A DNA stretch of 64,000 nucleotides. It comes from Tetradesmus obliquus (lineage: Eukaryota > Chlorophyta > Chlorophyceae > Sphaeropleales > Scenedesmaceae). The DNA lies in contig CP126191.1 of NCBI GenBank assembly GCA_030272155.1, positions 1,448,501 through 1,512,500 of the forward strand. Reading direction: 5' to 3'. Below are positions 1 to 9,936 of the stretch, one piece after another; the first letter of the stretch is position 1; each line of letters opens with the position of its first letter. The translations under genes were made by a program, and so were the position numbers. The notes under the pieces were generated by a model that was given only the letters and a program-made list of their open reading frames with translations, had not been told where the DNA came from and did not search any database.

Positions 1-252
1 GCTGCTAACAGGCCTTGAGCCTTGGTAGCCTGCCACACTTCTGGGGATGCTGATTTTGCTGATGTGTTTGAATGTGCAAACCCCCGCCTGCTACCGCTGC
101 TGCCGCCCCCGCCTAACACGTCAACCTACCCCTCCCTTGCATGTCCCCCTTACGTCTCTAATGGCCTGCTGGGCGAGATTGTGCCCGGACTTGAATCACT
201 CACAGCACTGCTCATTGCTGCTGCTGCTGCCGCATTGTCTCTTCTGCCGCAG

Positions 253-3200
253 GGCCTGCTGGACGTGATTGTGTCAGACGACAACGCGCCCGTCAAGGTG
301 GTGCGCCTGCGCATCGTGGACGACAGCGGCCAGGGCGGCGGCGGCGGCATGATGCAGGGCGGCGAGGAGGGCGACGAGATGGGCGCGATCAAGCCCATGG
401 CAGGCGGCGGCGACGACAGCCAGGTGAGGGGCGTGCCTGTTTGTGTGCTTGTTGTGTGGGGATCGCAGGCTGAGTGCAAGGGATGTGTGGCAGAAGCAGA
501 GGGTGTTTAGGGGCAGCAGATGGGCGCGATCAAGCCCATGGCGGGCGGCGGCGACGACAGCCAGGTGAGGCGCTTATGTGTTGTGCAACATGTGTAAGCA
601 GCAATGTGCCATTCAGCAGCAGATGGGCGCCATCAAGCCCATGGCGGGCGGCGGCGACGACAGCCAGGTGAGGGTCGTGCTCGTCTGAAACAGGCGATGC
701 TGAGTGCAAGCAGGGTGTCCTACAGCAGCGATATGCCCTGGAAGCTTACTTTCCGCTGCCGCCGCTGCTGCTGTGCCAGGCTGTGACTGACGAGACGCTG
801 AAGAAGCTTGACGCTGGATACCTGCGGGACATGAAGCTGCAGGGCGTGGAGCGCATCAACAAGGTGTTCCTGCGCCAGCAGAAGAGCCTGTTCCCTGATG
901 CTGCTGCCGCCAATGGGTACCGGCAGGAGGAGGAGTGGGTTCTGGACACGGAGGGCGTCAACCTCATGGGGGTGAGCGGGCTTGCAGGAACCTGCAGGAA
1001 CTTGCAGGAACCTGCAGGAACCTGCAGGAACCTACAGGAACTTGCAGGAACTTGCAGGAGCTGGTGATTAAAGGAATGTTGTGGCTTGGGGTGCATGACC
1101 GCATGTGTGGCTTTGTCGACTGTGGGTTGAGTGCTGCGGGATAGAGTGGACGAGGCTTCCGCAGGGGCTGTTTGAACATGCGCAAAGTGTGTGCACACAG
1201 CCCGGTTGACGGCAGCACGCGTTACAACTGTGTCTCCGCTCCCTCTGACCTGCTGCTGATGTGCCTCGGGTGTACCCTACACTCTGCTGTGTTTTGCGCT
1301 GCGCAGGTGCTGCCGCAGCCGGGCGTGGACCCGAGCCGCACCATGAGCAACGACCTGATCGAGATCATCCAGGACCTGGGCGTGGAGGCGTGCAGGCAGG
1401 CGCTGCTGCGCGAGCTGCGCAACGTGATTGAGTTCGACGGCAGCTACGTCAACTACAGGTGGGAGGCAGTGCGGCAGCAGCGTGCGGACTTGATGTGTGC
1501 AGCTGCGGGCAGTGGTTGGAAGGGGTGCATGCGTGCTGAGGTTGGCGCTGGGAACACACAGCGTCAGATGCAGCTGCTGCTTTTGTTGATTAATTGGGGA
1601 AGCGTCCGTGGATGTGGCGGGATCTTCAATCACAGTTGCTGGCTAGCTGAGAGTTGTGCTGCTTGCTGCTCTGCCCTGCCAAACTCGTCATGTGTCGACG
1701 TGTCGAACGTGCGCTGTCCCTATCGCAGGCACCTGGCCATCCTGTGTGACGTGATGACGTGCCGCGGGCACCTCATGGCCATCACGCGCCACGGCATCAA
1801 CCGCACCGAGGCCTCGCCGCTGGCGCAGTGCAGCTTTGAGGAGACGGTGGACATCCTGCTGAGGGCGGCGCAGTTTGCGGAGAAGGACAAGCTCACGGTG
1901 AGGGACGGGGGTGCTGCTGTGTTTGTGCTGATGCTGTGGGTTGCTGCTCATGCGGCGTGCCGGGGGTAGCGCTGTTTGTGAGGAGACGGTGGACATCCTG
2001 CTGAGGGCGGCGCAGTTTGCGGAGAAGGACAAGCTCACGGTGAGGGACGAAACGTGTAGATGGTGCGGGCGCGTTCTAAGCGTGTGCTTTGACTGTGTGT
2101 GTGGACATCCTGCTGCGCGCGGCGCAGTTTGCGGAGAAGGACAAGCTCACGGTGAGCGCAGCGAGTGTTCTCTGGCGCTGCATGGGTGTGGGCTGCACCC
2201 GCAGGGCGTGGGGGATGTGCGTGTTGTGCCCATGTTCTGCTGTTGTTGTAACTGATGTTGCTGTCTGCAGGGCGTGAGCGGACCATCATGCTGGGCATGT
2301 TGGGCATTCAGGCCTTCGACCTGCTAATGCATTGTTGCACTGCAATTGTGCTGTGCTTACGGTGTGCTTGCTGTACTGTGCCATCTTACACACATGCAGG
2401 GCGTGAGCGAGAACATCATGCTGGGCCAGCTGTGCCCGCTGGGCACTGGTGCGTTCGACCTGCTGCTCAACGAGGAGGAGCTGGCTGCTGCTGTGGACCT
2501 GCTGGGCATGGAGGATGGCGAGGGGGGCATGGGCTACGGCGAGTACGGCTGGGGTGACGGCGGCATGACGCCAGGCCGCACGCCCGGCCACATGACGCCC
2601 AGCAGGACGCCCTACATGACACCCAACAGGTGTGCGGGGTGTGCGCTGAGTGGTTCATCATCATCACGTTACGCATCAAGCCATAGCATCAACACTGCAC
2701 TGCGTGGTTTGTGGTTGACAGAGTGATTGCATGACTGCCGATGCAGTGCTCTTTAGGCAGATAGTCAGCATGCTGGAGTGTAGCACTGCTTCCTTTGTCG
2801 ATGTATTGCTGCGCTGGTTGTGTGCTGATGTGGGGTGCTGCATCATTGGCTGTACTGCTTGCGTGCTGGTGGTGTGGGTGGCTGCTGTGTTGCTGTGCTG
2901 CTTGTGTACTGCTTGTGGTCTGATGTGTCGGGTGCTGCTGTACTGCTCATGTTCTGACATTGTGGGCTTCTGCTGCACTGGTGTTACTGCTGTTGTACCG
3001 CCTGCAGGGACCCTGAGCAGATTGCGATGTCTATGTCACCCATGTGGAGCCCTGTGCGTGACATCGCATTCAGCCCCTCACGGGCCGCCATGTCACCAGG
3101 GCTCATGTCACCGGGTGCTGGGGCAGGCTATAGCCCCACCAGCCCCAGCTACAGCCCCACTAGCCCGGGCTACAGCCCAACCAGCCCCAACTACAGCCCG

Positions 3201-3941
3201 ACTAGCCCCGGCTACAGCCCCACCTCGCCGGGCTACAGCCCGACCAGCCCGGGCTACAGCCCCACTAGCCCGGGCTACAGCCCGACCAGTCCAGGCTACA
3301 GCCCGACCAGCCCTGGCTACAGCCCGACCAGCCCAGGCTACAGCCCCACGTCGCCGCAGTACTCGCCAACCAGCCCAACGTACAGCCCGACGTCGCCCAG
3401 CTACAGCCCAACCAGCCCGAGCTACAGCCCGACGTCGCCCAGCTACAGCCCGACGTCGCCGACGTACAGCCCGACGAGCCCCAGCTACAGCCCGACCAGC
3501 CCGAGCTACAGCCCAACGTCGCCGAGCTACAGCCCGACAAGCCCGAGCTACAGCCCCACGAGCCCGACGTACTCGCCGACCTCACCAACGTACTCGCCAA
3601 CGAGCCCAACGTACTCGCCAACGAGCCCCAAGTACAGCCCCACAAGCCCGACCTACAGCCCCACATCACCCACCTACAGCCCAACCAGCCCAACATACAG
3701 CCCCACCAGCCCAAGCTACAGCCCAACCAGCCCCAGCTACAGCCCCACGTCGCCGACGTACAGCCCGAGCGATGCTGGCGCGAGCCCGGCAGAGCCGCCG
3801 GCAGCTGGCGCGGCTGGCAGCAGCGCAGCAGCAGCAGCAGCAGGTGCTGGCGGTGGTGCTCCTGCAGGCGCAGGCGCTGGCGGGGCAGCAGGTGGCAGCT
3901 ACAGCCCAGCTGATGATGGTGATGACATGCAGATCGGCTGA
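253..3941 (+). CDS. RPB1: RNA polymerase II largest subunit, C-terminal part with CTD (5' partial)
   Basis: This is the catalytic subunit of nuclear RNA polymerase II; only its last part lies in the window. Core exons that join in frame are 253-423, 780-971, 1307-1458, 1729-1897, 2400-2629 and 3008-3941 (stop TGA). Optional in-frame copies sit at 517-564 and 620-667. Recognisable RPB1 blocks are [39 protein letters not shown] and [11 protein letters not shown], followed by an acidic, Gly-rich linker with MTPGRTP/MTPSRTP motifs. The CTD has 30 uninterrupted YSPTSPx heptads, then an Ala/Gly-rich tail ending DDGDDMQIG. Bases 1-252 look like intron. The introns hold several degraded or intact copies of exon ends, reported separately. 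Identity is certain; which duplicated exons are used is not known. Confidence 0.96.
381..667 (+). repeat. Three tandem copies of an RPB1 exon 3' end with its splice donor
   Basis: The segment coding [15 protein letters not shown] plus the donor GTGAGG occurs at about 381-429, 517-570 and 620-673. Copies two and three each start after an AG and form 48-nt potential exons (517-564, 620-667). They differ from each other by one synonymous base (GCG/GCC). Because 48 is a multiple of three and both flanking exons are in phase 0, inclusion of one or both would keep the reading frame. The spacers between copies are unrelated in sequence. Confidence 0.85.
981..1060 (+). repeat. Minisatellite of eight 10-bp units in an RPB1 intron
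   Basis: Eight consecutive 10-bp units of the type c(t/c)tgcaggaa begin 9 bp after the end of exon 780-971. Seven of the eight contain TGCAG and the other TACAG, so each unit resembles a 3' splice site. The true acceptor used here is probably at 1305-1306. Confidence 0.9.
1838..2151 (+). repeat. Three copies of the end of the RPB1 [20 protein letters not shown] exon
   Basis: The real exon end is at 1838-1897. An apparently identical copy including the donor GTGAGGGACG lies at 1980-2039. A shorter copy ([17 protein letters not shown], donor GTGAGC) lies at 2101-2151. Copy two is preceded by AG at 1981-1982, so a 57-nt in-frame cassette is possible. Copy three has no AG directly before it and probably cannot be spliced in. 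Confidence 0.85.
2271..2326 (+). pseudogene. Degraded copy of the start of the RPB1 [11 protein letters not shown] exon
   Basis: After CTGTCTGCAG the sequence matches the 5' end of the genuine exon at 2400 (ggcgtgagcg, then catcatgctgggc). It lacks one base in the GAG-AAC region and about nine bases further on, but still ends in ttcgacctgct. The frameshift makes it unusable as a coding exon, although its acceptor site is intact. Confidence 0.75.
3129..3758 (+). repeat. RPB1 CTD: 30 perfect YSPTSPx heptads
   Basis: Thirty 21-bp units all encode Tyr-Ser-Pro-Thr-Ser-Pro at positions 1-6. Position 7 in order is S G N G G G G G G G Q T S S S T S S S S T T T K T T T S S T. Synonymous codons vary widely between units, so the perfect protein repeat is not simply a fresh DNA duplication. 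A partial unit (YSPSDAG) follows at 3759. Confidence 0.95.
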
Positions 3942-5006
3942 GCTGTTGGTGTGCTGGCGGAAGTGTGAGGGCAGCGTGGTGCTGAGCAGCGCCATCGTTA
4001 GCTGCTGGGAGCCGCGGCGTCGCATAGTGTAGGCTGGTGGGTAGCCAGGCAGTTGCTGGGACTTGAGTGGCGGGTGGGGCCTCGTGTGTGCGCTCGTGTG
4101 CAGGATTTTGCACAGGTTGCCGCTGGCCCGCTGCAGCAACAGCAGCATGGGCAGTAAGCAGGGTAGCGTGGTTGCACAAACTTTCTTGTGTTTCTGCGAG
4201 CAAGTGTGCAGGAATGCAGTGGTTGCTTCCCACGCTACAGCCTAGCCCTCTTCTTAGTTAGCGGCAGGTGCACTCTGCTGTGAGGTGCTTTTGTTTTTGT
4301 GCTGCTGCTGAATTGTGGCTGCACACCTCAAGCTGATTCACATGCTGTGGTGTAGACGCACAGCCGCTTGCGCAAGTGCTCACGCCGCATGCAAGTGACA
4401 GTGTGGTGTGCTTTTGATTTCATTGGCAGCAGTTTGTAGGACTGGTGGTTTCACCGAAGTCCTTACATTTTTGCACATGCTGTACATGGGTGACTGCCAT
4501 CGGTGTTCTAAGATGCACAGGGATTTGCCTGATTCCTTCGGAAAAGCAGCGCTTCAGTGCAGCTTGGTGGCTGGTGAAACACCTGCATGTACTACATGCT
4601 AGTAGACAGCAACTTGGTGCTTGTCGGCGTGAGTTGTGCTTCGTGTCAGTCATGCACAGGTTGTCGGAGTCGTCACCATCATGCGAGCCTGGAGACTGCA
4701 TGAGGCTGCTGAGCAAGCAGCCTGATTGCCTTGTAGCCAAGCAGCTCGTCTTTTGAGGGCTGCCAGCCGATTGAGCAGCAGGTCCGTCTCAGCTGCTGCT
4801 GCTACGAGCCCAGCCACTGAGCGCAGGTTGAAACGTTAGGGATGTTGCGCCATTGGCGGCTGGATTAAGTTTGATTTGCATGTAACAGGGTTGTCTGATG
4901 CGTGCAGTCAGCGGGGTGAACACGAAACAGTCGCTGAGGCCCATTTTCAAATAATGTGAATGTCGGCTTGTACGTATCGTGGGCAAAACAGAGACACAAA
5001 GGTGTT
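3942..5006. other. RPB1 3' flank, no gene seen
   Basis: This is probably RPB1 3' UTR as far as the TGTAA at 4881, then spacer before the tRNA. Only short, unrelated open frames occur on either strand. Confidence 0.5.
4881..4885 (+). terminator. Candidate poly(A) signal TGTAA for RPB1
   Basis: TGTAA is the usual poly(A) signal of chlorophyte mRNAs. This copy lies about 940 bases after the RPB1 stop, on the sense strand, before the oppositely oriented tRNA. Position is the only evidence. Confidence 0.3.
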
Positions 5007-5078
5007 TAGCTGAGACAGGTTTCGATCCTGTGACCTATGGGTTATGAGCCCATCACGCTTCCACTGCGCCACTCAGCT
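5007..5078 (-). tRNA. Initiator tRNA-Met (CAT)
   Basis: The reverse strand folds as a 72-nt tRNA without intron. The acceptor stem AGCTGAG pairs with CTCAGCT (5072-5078 with 5008-5014). The anticodon stem is ATGGG/CCCAT around the loop CTCATAA, giving anticodon CAT. Initiator hallmarks are A1 paired with T72, a GGG/CCC run in the anticodon stem, and an A-type T-loop (ATCGAAA) in place of TTCGAAT. It therefore starts translation and is not the elongator form. Confidence 0.93.
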
Positions 5079-5155
5079 GCAAGTGATGATATTGCCGATG
5101 GCATGAGCATACAACAACATCAAATCTACCGACCATATTTCGAATCCCGGCGCCG

Positions 5156-5617
5156 CCTTGTCAGCCGTAAGGATTGCAGAAGCAGCAGAGCCCTAGTTTG
5201 CCTTAGTTTGCCTTAGTTTGCTTTGATTTGCCTGTCAGTCGTGCACTGCGTCAGTTATGCATGCTCCTGCTTGCTGCAGTCTGGTGAGTACAGCAGTGCC
5301 TTGATGCAATCATGCCAGACATTCATGGTGAGCAGCACCTTTGTGCACCCCGCTTACTGTTTGGACCATGCTTGTCCTTCCCTGTGCGCTTTTTGCCTGG
5401 TGCGTGGAGCACATGCTGCTTTTCGTGCTGCTTTTCGCACTTGCTGCCCTGCATGTACATGTTCGTTTATGGGGAGATAGGGGCTGCGAGACGCCTCTGG
5501 AGTTTTCTTTGGTGGCGTCTTGTGGCTTGCTATCGAGTTCATACGATATGTGAGCTGAAAGTAGGGCGAGTGACTCACTCTCGGGTGATAGCTTGCCTTC
5601 TCCTGTAACAAGCCTCT
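5156..5617. repeat. 462-bp dispersed repeat, copy 1
   Basis: From ccttgtcagccg to acaagcctct the sequence matches 6929-7390 with no difference noticed by eye. It contains two to three TTTGCCTTAG-like units near its start and ends with TGTAACAAGCCTCT, which includes a TGTAA poly(A) motif. No protein family is recognised in its short open frames. See the finding on its shared 3' end. Confidence 0.9.
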
Positions 5618-6928
5618 CTCGCGCCGCTCGCTGGTACCCAAGCTGGCGCCTGGAGTTGTGTCATGGTCACAGCAGTAGGGCTACAGCAGAAGCAGGCAAG
5701 GTGCTGGTAATGCTCGAGGTGCTGCGGTGCCCTTGCAATCGCCTTTCACCACATGATGTGATTGGCTAGGCAACCCCTTGTGACTGTTGAGCGTGCTGGA
5801 CTGCTGGTTCAGTGTCTGGAGTGTCCTTAAATTCCTTCTGCAGGCTGCTGCAGTTGGTGGCCTGCAGCGGCAGCAACGTGTTGCAGATGATGACCCCTGC
5901 AACTGCTGCTATGGATCAGTGGATTGCCTGCCAGTAGTGCTGTCTGGGCAGTGTACTTTATTTGGTTTGTGTCTGCTGCGCGTAGGGAGCAGCAATGTGC
6001 TTGCATTCGCATTGCTGTTCTCACATCAGCCGTTGTCAAATGCATTACGTGTCTGGGCAGCTACCTGGGGCTGTGGTGGTGCCCTTACTTGTGGCGACAG
6101 TGTAGCCATCTGGTGGAGTTGCTGCATGTAGGTAGCGGTAGGAGTGGTTTTTTTTTTGTTTTTGTAGGTCAGCTTAGCTAGCCGCAGCGGTAGGAGTGGT
6201 TTTCTTCTTGCTTGGATGTAGTACAGCCTAGTGCTTGTCGTGCAGCAACAGCAGTGTGGTGTTGCAGCCAGGTCTCTGTAAGTGTGTATGCTTGCATGCC
6301 CTATCATGCCGTGCGCTTGCATGCTTGCTTGCCATGCCATGCTGTTCCTTGGAGGCGGCCACTCCGTTCTGCTGCAGCATTGTGGTCAATTTGCTAGGCG
6401 GGCAGTAAGGCTGCAGACTTGCTGTTCCGTCGTGATGGTGGTGGGGGACGGAGTTGGAATTGAAACCCTACCTGGCTGGTATGATACGCCAGTTCAAGAG
6501 GCTGGAATTGCCTGGCCCCCATGTGTAACAAACACAAAAGGCGCCGTGTAACAAGCCTCTTCTTCCGGCGCCGACAGCAGCAGCAGCTGCATCAACAACA
6601 ACAGCGACAACAGCTGGTAGCGCAGATGTTACAGGAGGCTAAGCAGCAAGCGGTGTTAAGGTTTTGGGAGTTGCTTGCTGATTTTGTGGCAACAGAGGCA
6701 GCGCCCGCTACTTGGCGGGTTGCGGTGCCTGGCAATCACCCGTTTCTGTGCTCTGATCCAGCGCAGCTGCGCATTGTACTGGCGCCCCGCTCTGGTTGAC
6801 CTTCCTGCCTCTGCATGTTGTGCTGTCAGCAGTTGTCGATTTTCCAGTTTCTGTCAAGGACATGTTGCATGTGTTGGGTGTCACAGCGCTGGTTTCTCAG
6901 CTCTTTCCTCCGTGCTGCGTGTTTCTGT
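5618..6928. other. Spacer between the 462-bp repeats, no gene recognised
   Basis: It holds a small direct repeat (gcggtaggagtggttttt near 6134 and 6188) and a third occurrence of the repeat's 3' end, gtaacaagcctcttc, near 6548 followed by a GGCGCC site. Open frames are short and match no family known to me. Confidence 0.4.
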
Positions 6929-7390
6929 CCTTGTCAGCCGTAAGGATTGCAGAAGCAGCAGAGCCCTAGTTTGCCTTAGTTTGCCTTAGTTTGCTTTGAT
7001 TTGCCTGTCAGTCGTGCACTGCGTCAGTTATGCATGCTCCTGCTTGCTGCAGTCTGGTGAGTACAGCAGTGCCTTGATGCAATCATGCCAGACATTCATG
7101 GTGAGCAGCACCTTTGTGCACCCCGCTTACTGTTTGGACCATGCTTGTCCTTCCCTGTGCGCTTTTTGCCTGGTGCGTGGAGCACATGCTGCTTTTCGTG
7201 CTGCTTTTCGCACTTGCTGCCCTGCATGTACATGTTCGTTTATGGGGAGATAGGGGCTGCGAGACGCCTCTGGAGTTTTCTTTGGTGGCGTCTTGTGGCT
7301 TGCTATCGAGTTCATACGATATGTGAGCTGAAAGTAGGGCGAGTGACTCACTCTCGGGTGATAGCTTGCCTTCTCCTGTAACAAGCCTCT
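6929..7390. repeat. 462-bp dispersed repeat, copy 2
   Basis: This is the second copy, offset by 1773 bp from copy 1 in direct orientation and with no difference noticed. It ends 90 bp downstream of the fibrillin stop codon, on the opposite strand, so it may contribute to that gene's 3' flank. Confidence 0.9.
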
Positions 7391-7479
7391 TCGGCGCCTG
7401 CACAAATTTTCTTCCCTCTTTTTCAAGTGTCCCCCTCTTCTTCCTCCCTCTTTTTCAAGTGTCCTCTCCTTGATTTGAG

Positions 7480-9936
7480 TCAGCGCCGCCTGAACAAGAA
7501 CACGTTGCCAGAACTCCCACGTCCAACACGGTAAGCACCATCCAAATAACTCGTTCGCCACAGCGCTGCGGGCCGGCCCTTCTGCTGCTTGCTGCCGCTC
7601 CCTGGTAAGCGTGTGCGCACCTGCAGGCAGCAAATCACAGAATTCGGGCTGATCCACACCACATAAAGCATGTTAGATTGCATTACGTCAGCTCACTTGT
7701 AAAGCAGTAGTCTATACAGGTATCACCGCAGCCTATCGCAAGCGCACAACCCAGTGGCCCAGCTGCCTACCTCTGGCAACTGCCGAGGCAGCTTCACCAG
7801 CCAACCAGTGAGCTGCACACCAAACTCGTCAAACACCACCTGCAGGGCAAGCCCAGGCAGCAGTAGCAGCAGCAGCAGAGGCAGCAGCAGCGACGTGTGG
7901 TGAGGATCCACCAAGGCAACACTGCAGAGCTGTTGCCAGAGCTGGAACACAGTGTAGGCTGCTAGCTGGCCGGGGACTGCCGCTGTTCCATCAAGGAGGG
8001 GCTCTGCAGCCCTTCAAACTCGTCAAACACCACCTGCAGGGCCAGACCAGGCAGCAGCAGCAGCAGAGGCAGCAGCAGCAGCGGCGGCGGCGGCGTGTGG
8101 TGAGGATAAAACAAAGCAACACTGCAGAGCTGTTGCAAGCTGCTCGCCGACTGGGGACTGCCGCGGTACATTCGAGATATCAAGAAGGAGCTCTGCACCT
8201 GCAAGAACAGGCACCTGAATGTGTGGCGGATGTTGCCTGGTGCACCTGATAAACAGTAGCACTGAGCAGCATTTCGGAGCCACAGCACTAAAACCTTAGC
8301 CCAAGTACCTGCAGAAGCAACGCAGCCAGCCGCATCCATTGCTGCGCAGGCGCTTTCCACAAGTCACGGCTGCCTCTGCAGGAGGTGATGATCATCTGCC
8401 TGCTGCCAGTTCAGCAGCAACTGCCAATTGGACAACTAGTGCTCAGGCTGAATAGCTGTGCAGTGGGACTGTTGATTTCACACGTAGCTCTACACGAGGC
8501 TGGGGGGCCTCAACAGCACCGAGTCGTGTAGAGTTCGTAGATGTAGTAACCTTTATATTGAACCCAGCCCTCACCAGCACCGTGTCACTCGGCTGCTGCT
8601 GGCCTGCAGGCAGCCAGCTGCCGCGTATGGCCACGCGCCAGCTGCCAAAGGGGCCCAGCGCAAACTCCGCCTGGTTGGTGCTGCGCACGCAGCCTACGAC
8701 AACAATTGCACAGCACACACAGCGCGCAGCGCACGCACGTGCGCACATTTACATGCTAAAACACTCTGAAAACTCCATGTTTACGCATGTGGTCATCATC
8801 ATGATGTGACCAACCAAGCCACAGGAGAGCTGCACCGTTTGAACACTGTTTGAACACGATTCAAAGATTCGAAGTTTGCCTGTGGTAGACTTGGGCCTCA
8901 CCTGGGTGCTCTTCGTCTACGTACAGGCTCTGCACGATGTCTGTGAGGCCAAAGCCTGGCAGCCGGCCTGCTAGCTGCATCAGGCCCTGCGCAAACCCTG
9001 TCCGTGTGACGACCTGGGTGTTGTAAACGCAACGGAGCAGCAGAGCAGCACAGCAACAGACGAGGGAGATGAGACCGCGCCGTTGCCCACATAGCCAGCG
9101 CTGCAAGTGGATGTATTGCAGCAAAGGCATGGTGCTGCAAAGGCAGTACACACAAATTTCTGGAAGCTGTTGCAAGCTGCCTGGTATTTGACACTGCTTC
9201 TTGCGGGGTGGCAGGCGCTTGTATCTGTGCAGCAACTCCAAGGTGAAGGCGCTGCGGCGCATTGCAACCAGAGCCGAACCTGTACATGTGGCATTGATGC
9301 CCGCATGCAGCAACATAGATCCATGTGACATCAAGCTGTTGGTTCAGCCACTTTAAACCTCCTCACCGTGCCATTGTTGGCATAAACCAGCTCCCAGTCA
9401 CCCAAAAGCTCTGCTACTGGATTCAGGCCATCCCCCCAACTGCTGCTGGTCTCATTTTTGCTGCCCCTGCTTTCCTGGAAAGAGTCCGGCGTAGGGTTCT
9501 GCAGCTCTAGCCGTTCTATAACTTGCAATATCTGGCGCTTGGCCTGCACAGCAGTACAGCATCAGCAGCAATATGCAATTCGTACAGCAGCATATGCTAG
9601 CCAGCCCGGCTGGTCCTGCTGCTGACTACACGTGCTGCACGGCATACACTTGACAAACAAAATGCCTCTACTGGACATAATAAGAGGCTGTTCGTGGAGG
9701 TAGCTGCACCACTGCTTGCCCACCTCAACATTCCCAGGCAGCACAGCAGACATGCCCTGCAGGGACTTCAGCTGAAGTTCAAGCTGCTGCGTGGACGCCA
9801 ATTCGGTTTCTGCAGATAAGCTACGTGTCAGTGTCCGCGGTCGCTGTAGTGATCGTGTTTGGCGTACTCGAGGAGCTCCGTAGCTGCAGCTGCCGAGGGA
9901 TGCCGGTGCAGCATGGGCATGGCAGAGATTCGACAT
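7480..9936 (-). CDS. Plastid fibrillin (PAP/fibrillin-domain lipid-associated protein)
   Basis: Fibrillins coat plastoglobules and thylakoids and bind lipids. Exons on the minus strand are 9936-9724, 9543-9367, 9013-8902, 8693-8575, 7839-7771 and 7620-7480. All phases join, giving about 276 residues. The first 40-odd residues are Ser/Arg/Ala-rich and look like a chloroplast transit peptide. Domain marks are ERLELQNPTP, AELLGDWELVYANNGT, VVFDEFGVQLTGW and the closing block LWRTSYLDGAYRVGRGSSGN before a basic end (FLFRRR). The intron 7840-8574 contains a second copy of the start of the VVFDEF exon. The exon 4 to exon 5 junction was chosen because it reads continuously; an extra exon in that intron cannot be excluded. 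Confidence 0.85.
8016..8140 (-). repeat. Duplicated acceptor and start of a fibrillin exon (decoy)
   Basis: About 120 bp spanning a CTG-rich tract, the CAG acceptor and the first six codons (VVFDEF) of the exon at 7839 are repeated here, in the intron upstream in transcript order. After VVFDEF the copy diverges and reaches a stop after 17 more codons. Splicing to it would truncate the protein before its conserved C-terminus. Confidence 0.8.

Noticed and set aside
2731..4032. 433-codon + strand frame across the RPB1 intron and CTD
   Set aside because: It is out of frame with the CTD and codes an Arg/Ala/Pro repeat; the YSPTSPx frame is the real one.
3265..4233. Long minus-strand frame (about 320 codons) over the RPB1 CTD
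   Set aside because: It is the antisense shadow of the 21-bp repeats; its Cys/Gly/Trp-rich repeat follows directly from the CTD codons.
5223..5608. Short Cys-rich frames inside the 462-bp repeat
   Set aside because: They are the same in both copies only because the DNA is; no start context, splice logic or family supports coding.
8160..8220. Possible extra fibrillin exon (VQSSFLISRMYRG)
   Set aside because: It has an acceptor but no good donor, and the exon 8575 to 7839 junction already gives a continuous fibrillin fold.
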